Positions 18,771 to 24,587 of a stretch of DNA of 64,000 nt are shown here, one piece after another. Source of the DNA: UBA7803 sp963822255 (GTDB lineage Bacteria > Pseudomonadota > Gammaproteobacteria > Pseudomonadales > Azotimanducaceae). Location: assembly GCA_963822255.1 (NCBI GenBank), contig CAWGGV010000006.1, positions 1 to 64,000 of the forward strand, given 5' to 3'. A program made the translations under genes and the position numbers. The notes below the pieces were generated by a model that saw only the letters and a list, made by a program, of their open reading frames with translations, had not been told where the DNA came from and ran no database searches. Position 1 is the stretch's first letter; the number at the start of each line of letters is the position of its first letter.

Positions 18771-19844
18771 TCAGCGCGCGTTCAACGCCCCGCGCCGCAG
18801 CTGATCGCGCTCCATGGATTCGAACAGGGCCTGGAAGTTGCCCTCGCCGAAGCCCTGGTCGCGTTTGCGCTGAATGAACTCGAAGAAGATCGGGCCGATC
18901 ACGGTCTCTGAGAAGATCTGCAGCAGGAGTTTCGGCTCGCCGTCTTCGGTGCTGCCGTCCACCAGGATGCCGCGGCGTTTCAGCTCCTCCACCGGCTCGC
19001 CGTGCCCGGGCAGACGCTCTTCCAGCATTTCGTAGTAGGTGTCGGGCGGCGGGGACATGAACGGGAAGCCGCGTTCGTGCAGCGCGTCCCAGGTGTCGGT
19101 CAGGTCCTCGCAATGGAAGGCAATGTGCTGGATGCCCTCGCCGTTGTAGGCCATGAGGAACTCCTCGATCTGGCCGTTGCCGCCCGCCTCCTCGTTGAGC
19201 GGGATGCGGATCTTGTCGTCCGGCGCGGTCATGGCCCGGGAGGTCAGGCCCGTCTGCTGGCCGCGGATGTCGAAGTGACGGATCTCGCGGAAGTTGAAGA
19301 GCTTCTCGTAGAACTTCGCCCAGTGGTCCATGCGCCCGCGGTAGACGTTGTGGGTCAGGTGATCGATCACCTCGAGCCCGCAGCCGGCCGGCCGCCGCTC
19401 GGCACCGTCGAGCCACTCGAAGTCGATGTCGTAGATGGCGCTGCCGTCCTGGTAGCGGTCGATCAGATAGAGCGGCGCGCCGCCGATGCCGCGGATCGCC
19501 GGCAGCCGGAGCTCCATGGGCCCGGTGGGAATCTCCACCGGCTGCGCGCCGAGCTCGAGCGCCCGCTTGTAGGCGCGATGGGCGTCGCGCACCCGGAACG
19601 CCATGCCGCAGGCGGACGGCCCGTGCTCCTCGGCGTAGTAGTCGGCGACGCTGCGCGGCTCGTAGTTGACGATGAAGTTGATGTCGTTCTGCCGCCACAG
19701 GTGCACGTCCTTGGAGCGGTGTCGGGCGACGTTGACGAAGCCCAGGGTTTCGAACACCGGCTCGAGCGCGCCGCGCTCCGGCGCCGAGAACTCGACGAAC
19801 TCGAACCCGTCGAGCCCCATGGGATTGCTCTTATCATCGCTCAT
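18771..19844 (-). CDS. hpd: 4-hydroxyphenylpyruvate dioxygenase
   Basis: The enzyme turns 4-hydroxyphenylpyruvate, oxygen and Fe(II) into homogentisate in tyrosine breakdown, or into pyomelanin if the pathway stops there. The 357-residue product has two VOC folds. The iron ligands are His162 (EVIDHLTHNVY), His240 (GIQHIAFHCED) and Glu322 (GPIFFEFIQRK), and the C-terminal GFGEGNFQALFES closes the active site in the family. ATG 19844 is chosen because AAAGGAGG lies directly upstream; the frame is open further only because it crosses a REP element. It faces an Lrp-type regulator across a 200-base region. No homogentisate dioxygenase is in the window. Confidence 0.92.
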   Translation of the reverse strand: MSDDKSNPMGLDGFEFVEFSAPERGALEPVFETLGFVNVARHRSKDVHLWRQNDINFIVNYEPRSVADYYAEEHGPSACGMAFRVRDAHRAYKRALELGAQPVEIPTGPMELRLPAIRGIGGAPLYLIDRYQDGSAIYDIDFEWLDGAERRPAGCGLEVIDHLTHNVYRGRMDHWAKFYEKLFNFREIRHFDIRGQQTGLTSRAMTAPDDKIRIPLNEEAGGNGQIEEFLMAYNGEGIQHIAFHCEDLTDTWDALHERGFPFMSPPPDTYYEMLEERLPGHGEPVEELKRRGILVDGSTEDGEPKLLLQIFSETVIGPIFFEFIQRKRDQGFGEGNFQALFESMERDQLRRGALNAR

Positions 19845-19866
19845 GGCGCCTCCTTTGTCGGGAGCC

Positions 19867-19917
19867 TGTGGGAGCGGCTTTACCTTGAGCGTGTGGGAGC
19901 GGCCTCCCGGCCGCGAT
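19867..19917. repeat. REP-like palindrome, one full and one partial
   Basis: A full GGCC-stem REP element at 19892-19917, preceded by a truncated one starting TGTGGGAGCGG at 19867. They lie just upstream of the hpd ribosome binding site and are read through in frame by an over-long hpd frame. Confidence 0.8.
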
Positions 19918-19992
19918 TCTTTCTGCAACGAATGTTAAACCCCAACCCCCGCAGAATGTCGCCTAAATTCCACATTCCAGCGGGCTCAACAG

Positions 19993-20018
19993 GTGGATTC
20001 CTGCCAAAACTAATCCAC
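19993..20018. promoter_or_regulatory. Inverted repeat, candidate Lrp operator
   Basis: Arms GTGGATT (19993-19999) and AATCCAC (20012-20018) are perfect inverted repeats with centres about two helical turns apart, in an AT-rich stretch between the divergent hpd and Lrp genes. The position suits autoregulation by the Lrp protein and control of hpd. This is inferred from symmetry and placement only. Confidence 0.4.
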
Positions 20019-20050
20019 AATGGAAAGATCCCACCATAGTGACCTTCTCC

Positions 20051-20515
20051 ATGCCCACGGATCTCGACCCCACCGAACGCAACATCCTCCGCATCCTTCA
20101 GGCCAACGGCCGTATCTCCAACGTCGACCTGGCCGAGCGGGTCGGTCTGTCGGAGTCGCCCTGCTTTCGGCGGGTCAAGCAGCTCGAGCAATCGGGGGTC
20201 GTCAAGGGGTATTCGGCCGTGCTCGACCAGCGCCTGCTGGGCCTCGAGGTCACCGCCTTCGTGCTGGTGACGATGGAAAAGCAACCGGACGCCGCGACCG
20301 AAGCCTTCCTCGCCGAGGTCCAGGCCGAGGAGCACATCGTCGAGTGCTACGCCACCAGCGGCTCCCACGACTATCTGATGAAGGTGGTCGCCCGCAACAT
20401 CGATTACTTCTCCGAGTTGTGCATGCAGCGGATTCTCAAGTTCCCCGGCGTGATGCACGTGGAGTCGAGCTTCAGCCTGAAGGCGATCAAGCACGGCCCG
20501 GGTCTCCCCCTATGA
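20051..20515 (+). CDS. Lrp/AsnC family transcriptional regulator
   Basis: A 154-residue regulator. The N-terminal winged helix-turn-helix is LDPTERNILRILQANGRISN followed by VDLAERVGLSESPCFRRVKQ. The C-terminal RAM domain has VLVTMEKQPDAATEAFL, ECYATSGSHDYLMKVV and the final MHVESSFSLKAIKHG. These bind amino acids and form octamers in the family. ATG 20051 fits the family length; the frame also opens at GTG 20039. The gene is divergent from hpd and near phenylalanine hydroxylase, so an aromatic amino acid effector and control of tyrosine breakdown is a reasonable inference. Confidence 0.88.
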   Translation: MPTDLDPTERNILRILQANGRISNVDLAERVGLSESPCFRRVKQLEQSGVVKGYSAVLDQRLLGLEVTAFVLVTMEKQPDAATEAFLAEVQAEEHIVECYATSGSHDYLMKVVARNIDYFSELCMQRILKFPGVMHVESSFSLKAIKHGPGLPL

Positions 20516-20544
20516 GGGCGCGCCGCCGAAACATTCCGTCGCGA

Positions 20545-20572
20545 GATCGCGAGCTGGAGCTCGCTCCCACAA
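20545..20572. repeat. REP-like palindrome, GAGC-stem version
   Basis: A single element with arms GCGAGC and GCTCGC and the usual CGCTCCCAC flank, in the gap after the Lrp gene. Its stem differs from the GGCC-stem copies by paired changes. Confidence 0.75.
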
Positions 20573-20613
20573 GGCCTTGACATCGTCGAGCCGACCCAGC
20601 AAGATCGCCAAAT

Positions 20614-20628
20614 CTTAACATCGTTAAG
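20614..20628. promoter_or_regulatory. Perfect palindrome CTTAACATCGTTAAG, candidate TetR operator
   Basis: Six-base arms around ATC lie 16 bases upstream of the DUF4188 gene start, in an AT-rich patch. TetR-family repressors often bind such sites in front of their own operon, and the second gene of this operon is a TetR regulator. The site is inferred. Confidence 0.45.
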
Positions 20629-20643
20629 TTTTGAGGGCCGGCC

Positions 20644-21120
20644 ATGAGTGAGATCATCCGTGAGCGCGTCACCGCGCAACCCGACGCCGGATTCGTCGTG
20701 TTCCTGATCGGCATGCGGGTCAACAAGCCGTGGAAGGTGCACAAGTGGCTGCCGGTCGGTCTAGCCATGGGGCGCATGCTCCGGGAGCTGTCGAGCCGGC
20801 CGAATCCCGACCTGCTGCACTTCGAGTCCTGGTTCGGGCGCACCACCATCATGGTGCAGTACTGGCGTTCCTTCGACGCCCTGGAGCGGTACGCGAAGAA
20901 CCCGTCGGACGCGCATCTGCCGGCCTGGAAGGACTTCAACCGCAAAGTCGCCAGCAACGGCGACGTGGGCATCTGGCACGAGACCTATGCCATCGAGCCC
21001 GGCCGCTTCGAGTGCGTGTACAACAACATGCCGCCGTTCGGTCTGGCGGCCGCGACCCACCTGGTGCCGGCTCGCGGCGCGCGCAACGGGGCGCGCGGGA
21101 GGTTGACGGCGGCTGCGTAG
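20644..21120 (+). CDS. DUF4188 family protein (monooxygenase-like)
   Basis: A 158-residue protein resembling the DUF4188/phenylacetaldoxime dehydratase-like group: FVVFLIGMRVNKPWKVHKWL, HFESWFGRTTIMVQYWRSF, LERYAKNPSDAHLPAWKDFN and GIWHETYAIEPGRFECVYNN. The blocks suggest a dimeric alpha/beta barrel with a conserved His (GIWHETY), which in related enzymes binds haem; activity here is not known. It is the first gene of a pair with a TetR regulator, 18 bases before the regulator start, and a palindrome lies directly upstream. A small-molecule-induced detoxification role would fit the arrangement. Confidence 0.7.
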   Translation: MSEIIRERVTAQPDAGFVVFLIGMRVNKPWKVHKWLPVGLAMGRMLRELSSRPNPDLLHFESWFGRTTIMVQYWRSFDALERYAKNPSDAHLPAWKDFNRKVASNGDVGIWHETYAIEPGRFECVYNNMPPFGLAAATHLVPARGARNGARGRLTAAA

Positions 21121-21137
21121 CCGCACACATTGAGGCG

Positions 21138-21752
21138 GTGCCAACGCCAGCCAGAAAATACCACCACGGCCATCTGAAAGAGGCCCTGGTTGCCACCGCC
21201 ATCCGTCTGCTCGAAGAGGAAGGGCTTTCGGCGTTGAGCCTGCGCCGGGTCGCCAAGGAGACCGGGGTGTCGCAGGCCGCGCCGTACGCGCACTTCAAGG
21301 ACAAGAAAACGCTGCTGACCGAAGTGGCGAACTGGGGCTTCGACGCCTTCGCCCGGCGCATGGAGGAGGAAGCGAACCGCGTCGACGATCCCGACGACTA
21401 TCTGGTGGGGCTGGGCAAGGGCTACGTGTTCTTCGCCCTCGAGAACCCGTCGTTGTTTCATCTCATGTTCGGCGGCGAGCTGTCCGCGCTGATCGACGTG
21501 GATTGCCTGGACAACCCCGGGCCCAGCTACCAGCTACTCGTCGACGCGATTCACCGCCAGCCGCTGACGGACCCGAGCCAGGCACCGCCGGAGCTCGACA
21601 TCGCTCATGCCTGGAGCATGGTGCACGGCCTCGCCAGCCTGCTGGAGGCGAAGACCATCACGCCGCAGATGTACGGCTGCGACTCGGTGGAGGCGTTCGT
21701 TACTGGGACGATCCGGGCTTTTATTGGGGAGCGGAGGAGTCGCGGGGGGTAG
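21138..21752 (+). CDS. TetR/AcrR family transcriptional regulator
   Basis: A 204-residue repressor. The N-terminal DNA-binding helices are typical: HLKEALVATAIRLLEEEGLS, LSLRRVAKETGVSQAAPYAH and FKDKKTLLTEVANWGFDAF. The rest is the ligand-binding and dimer domain, including YVFFALENPSLFHLMFGGEL, of the TetR C-terminal WHG type. GTG 21138 is the start, with GAGG a few bases upstream; the longer frame overlaps the preceding gene and is not family-like. It probably controls itself and the DUF4188 gene through the palindrome at 20614. Confidence 0.85.
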   Translation: MPTPARKYHHGHLKEALVATAIRLLEEEGLSALSLRRVAKETGVSQAAPYAHFKDKKTLLTEVANWGFDAFARRMEEEANRVDDPDDYLVGLGKGYVFFALENPSLFHLMFGGELSALIDVDCLDNPGPSYQLLVDAIHRQPLTDPSQAPPELDIAHAWSMVHGLASLLEAKTITPQMYGCDSVEAFVTGTIRAFIGERRSRGG

Positions 21753-21770
21753 GGGGAGATTGGAGAGCAG

Positions 21771-21874
21771 AATCGCGAGCGGGAGCTCGCTCCCACAGAG
21801 GGTCACTGCCAGAGATCGCGAGCGGGAGCTCGCTCCCACACAGGCCCACTCCCACACAGGCTTGCTCCCACAAC
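21771..21874. repeat. REP-like cluster, GAGC-stem version, two full and two partial copies
   Basis: Two full elements with arms GCGAGC and GCTCGC at 21771-21797 and 21813-21842, followed by two shortened copies ending in CTCCCACA. They fill the space between the convergent TetR and phenylalanine hydroxylase genes. Confidence 0.85.
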
Positions 21875-21881
21875 CGGTGGG

Positions 21882-23117
21882 TTACTTGCGGCGTTTGACT
21901 GCCCGGTCTACCCAGATCGATTCGGTGGCGGGGTTGTAGCGGGCGTAGAACGGGCGCGCCAGCGTGCGGCAGTACGCCTGCATGCGGGCCTTGGCGTCCT
22001 GCAGTGACTCGGCGACGAAGTATCGGGGCTGATACTCGGTGATGGGGAAGTCGCAGCCGGCGGCCTCGGCCGGATCCCACGGCACGAGCTCGGGCCGCTG
22101 CTGAGTGCCGCCGGCCGGGCGCTCGTCGGCGCAGGCGTACTCCAGCTCGCCGAAGCTCGAGATGAGCCCGGCGCCATAGGACTTCAGCGCGCCGCGCTCG
22201 CGCACCAGACCGAACTCCACCGAGAACCAGTAGCAGCGGGCGAGGCGCTCGATCTCCTCGTCGCTGGCGCCGAGACTGGCGAGCCCGATCTCTTGTGACA
22301 GGTCGGCGAACGCGGGGTCGGCGAACATGGGCGCGTGGCCGATCAGCTCGTGCACCACGTCCGGCTCCGGCGTGTACAGCGGCGCCGAATGGTGGCGCAG
22401 ATACTGGGTGGAGAAGAACACCCGGAATGCCAGGCCGTTCAGAAAATCCCGGGAGCCGAGCAGCCCCGCCACCGGTCGCAGGCGGAAACCCGTGCGGCCG
22501 CGCAGGAACGCGTTGACTCTGCGCACCTGCGGAACGTTGTCGGCGGCGTACCCGCACTCCCGCGCCATCACCTCGAACACCCGCCGGTACTCGGCGCAGG
22601 CGTACCGCTGGTGAAGCGCGCCAAGACGCCGGTACACCTCGCCCCAGGTGGCCACCTCCTCCGGCGTGTACTCGACGACGGGGATCTCGCCGCCGTGGGC
22701 GTAGCCGCGGGCCAGTTCGTCGATCATGGCGCGCCGGGCGCGGTACGCCGGATCGTGGAACCCCGGGTGATCCGACTGCAGGTCACTGCCCGCCTCGAGG
22801 GTATTGTTGGCGATGCGGTCCAGCTCCGAGACGTGGCGCGGAAACCACGGCACCCGGCGGTCGTCCAGCACCAGCAGCTTCAACGTCGTCTTCTCAAGGG
22901 CGGCGATCACCGCTTCCACCGCCGGCTCGCCGCGCCGGCCCTCACAGTCCACGTAAAAGTCGAAGCGACCCTCGTGGGCGGGGCGGGATTCGATGTGGGT
23001 GAGGTTCACGCCGTGACGGGAGAAGTGGTGCAGCACGGCTTCGAGCGCCCCCGGACAGTCGGCCAGCTCGATGAGCAGGGATACCCGGCTGTTTCGCTGT
23101 GCGGCGCGTTTGCCCAT
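21882..23117 (-). CDS. phhA: Phenylalanine 4-monooxygenase with N-terminal ACT domain (animal type)
   Basis: The enzyme hydroxylates phenylalanine to tyrosine with iron, oxygen and a tetrahydropterin. The 411-residue product has an ACT domain at 11-85 with the phenylalanine-sensing motifs GALEAVL and VNLTHIESRP found in animal PAH. The catalytic domain starts at VPWFPRHVSELDR and includes DHPGFHDPAYRARR, TGFRLRPVAGLLGSRDFLNG and LYTPEPDVVHELIGHAPMF. Iron ligands are His256, His261 and Glu301 (YWFSVEFGL). The end, YFVAESLQDAK to FYARYNP, also follows the animal enzymes, but the tetramer helix is absent. Typical bacterial PAHs are about 260-300 residues without ACT. It sits 36 bases behind the chorismate mutase fusion on the same strand, a likely operon. 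Confidence 0.93.
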   Translation of the reverse strand: MGKRAAQRNSRVSLLIELADCPGALEAVLHHFSRHGVNLTHIESRPAHEGRFDFYVDCEGRRGEPAVEAVIAALEKTTLKLLVLDDRRVPWFPRHVSELDRIANNTLEAGSDLQSDHPGFHDPAYRARRAMIDELARGYAHGGEIPVVEYTPEEVATWGEVYRRLGALHQRYACAEYRRVFEVMARECGYAADNVPQVRRVNAFLRGRTGFRLRPVAGLLGSRDFLNGLAFRVFFSTQYLRHHSAPLYTPEPDVVHELIGHAPMFADPAFADLSQEIGLASLGASDEEIERLARCYWFSVEFGLVRERGALKSYGAGLISSFGELEYACADERPAGGTQQRPELVPWDPAEAAGCDFPITEYQPRYFVAESLQDAKARMQAYCRTLARPFYARYNPATESIWVDRAVKRRK

Positions 23118-23153
23118 ACCGATTCGACCTCGCTCGCGCGGTGGTGTTCGCCG

Positions 23154-24437
23154 TTACTCGGCCGGCCGCCAGCGGACCCCGTGGCGGCGGAACGCCTCGG
23201 CCACCGTGCCGTCCGCCAGCACGGCATCGAGCCAGGTGTCGACGAACTCCCGAAGAGGCTCGTCCTGGGGCATGAGATACGCCTTTTCCTGCCGGTTCAA
23301 GGTGCCGGTGGTGGCCGCGCACAGCTCCGGATGCTGCGCCGTCTGCAGTTCCACCTCCACCCGGTCGGTGATCATCACGTCCCCGTCGCCCGCCGCCAGC
23401 GCGTCGAAGATGGTGCGGTTGTCCGGGTGGAGGATCTTCGCCGCGCGGTGCAGGTTGGCATCGACGAACCGTTCGTTGGTGCCGCCCGGGTTGACGATCA
23501 CGCGCACGCCGGGGCGGTCGATGGCTGCCAGCGAGCCGTAGCGGTCGGCATCTTTGCAGCGGGCGATGGCCGCCTTGCCGCCGGTGTAGTAGGGGTGCGA
23601 TTGATAGCCCTGCTTCTGCCGCTCCAGAGTCCGCGAGACGCCGCCCATGGCGATGTCGTAGCGCCCCACGGCCAGATCGCCGAGCAGCCGGCTCCAGGTA
23701 GTCTGCACCAGCACCACCTTCACCCCGAGCGCCGCAGCCAGATCGTCGGCCAGGTCCAGGTCGATGCCGGCGGGACGGCCGTCCTCGACGTAGCTGAAGG
23801 GTGCGTAGTCGCCGGTGGTGGCCACCCGCAGCTCGCCGGTGGCGAGGATCTGCTGCAGCCGGTCGTGGAAGCGCGCAAGGCCCGAGAGTGCGTGGAACAT
23901 CCGCTCCCGGGCCTCGTCGCTCAGCCCTTCCACCGAGACCGCGGCGTCGAACGCCGGCCGCGACAGCAGTGTCACCTGCGCCGCCGCCGCCACGATGTCG
24001 CCGCCGAGGCGGAGCAGTTCGGGGCGGACCACGGCGTTCAGATCGGGCGCGTCCGGCGGCCGGGCACCCGCCTGCCAGCGGGCGAACCAGTAGCGTTGGA
24101 TGACCTTGGCCGCCTCGATCTGGGCGCGGAAGAAGGCCCGGCTGCTGTCCGGGGTGAAGCCGTAACGGCGGGCATCGTTCACCGCCTGCTCCAGCACCAC
24201 GGCTTCACGCTCAGCGTTCTCCACGTCCAGGTGACGGTGCCACTTGTAGGCGGCCACCTCGTCCATCAGCTCGAGGCGCTGGTCCAGCAGACGATACAGG
24301 CGCTCGGCGTCCGCCGGCGCCGCGGAGGCGGCCGGCGCCAGAAACACCAGCAGGAGCGCCCCCCGCAGGGCGCCGAGCACCCTCCAGGAGCGGGCTGACG
24401 TCGGGGTCGGATGTCGGACGCGGCGAGAAAGGAACAT
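23154..24437 (-). CDS. Periplasmic chorismate mutase-cyclohexadienyl dehydratase fusion
   Basis: A 427-residue exported protein. After a signal peptide (ALLLVFLAPAASA, ending near 39) comes a secreted AroQ-type chorismate mutase, about 43-205, with LYRLLDQRLELMDEVAAYKW and FFRAQIEAAKVIQRYWFARW. A PheC-type cyclohexadienyl dehydratase of the solute-binding-protein fold follows: LRVATTGDYAPFSYVEDG, LVQTTWSRLLGDLAVGRYDI, GGVSRTLERQKQGY and RPGVRVIVNPGGTNERF. The pair would turn chorismate into phenylpyruvate, or arogenate into phenylalanine, outside the cytoplasm. Such fusions are known from Jensen's work on periplasmic phenylalanine routes. ATG 24437 is used; the frame is open far upstream only as a shadow of the receptor gene on the other strand. 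Confidence 0.88.
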   Translation of the reverse strand: MFLSRRVRHPTPTSARSWRVLGALRGALLLVFLAPAASAAPADAERLYRLLDQRLELMDEVAAYKWHRHLDVENAEREAVVLEQAVNDARRYGFTPDSSRAFFRAQIEAAKVIQRYWFARWQAGARPPDAPDLNAVVRPELLRLGGDIVAAAAQVTLLSRPAFDAAVSVEGLSDEARERMFHALSGLARFHDRLQQILATGELRVATTGDYAPFSYVEDGRPAGIDLDLADDLAAALGVKVVLVQTTWSRLLGDLAVGRYDIAMGGVSRTLERQKQGYQSHPYYTGGKAAIARCKDADRYGSLAAIDRPGVRVIVNPGGTNERFVDANLHRAAKILHPDNRTIFDALAAGDGDVMITDRVEVELQTAQHPELCAATTGTLNRQEKAYLMPQDEPLREFVDTWLDAVLADGTVAEAFRRHGVRWRPAE

Positions 24438-24446
24438 ACCCGTGCA

Positions 24447-24473
24447 TTGACAAATGTCCACGGCGACTATACA
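24447..24473 (+). promoter_or_regulatory. Possible sigma70 promoter for the TonB receptor
   Basis: TTGACA at 24447-24452 and TATACA at 24468-24473 are separated by 15 bases, slightly short of the usual 17, in the gap between the divergent fusion gene and receptor gene. It would give a leader of about 110 bases. Confidence 0.3.
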
Positions 24474-24587
24474 AGCGGCTCCGAGGGGATAGCGAATCAT
24501 AACGGCCGGTGGCCGGGAACGCAGGACGGTACTCACCCCGGGCTGTCGGCGTCGCGTTCCAGCGTCTGAATTGGAGGGGAGACAAGC

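Noticed and set aside
20730..21137. Long N terminus of the TetR regulator
   Set aside because: It overlaps DUF4188 in another frame and lacks family similarity; GTG 21138 starts directly before the DNA-binding helices.
22335..24398. Plus-strand 687-residue open frame
   Set aside because: It lies over phhA and the PheC fusion on the other strand, which have clear catalytic motifs; this frame has none.
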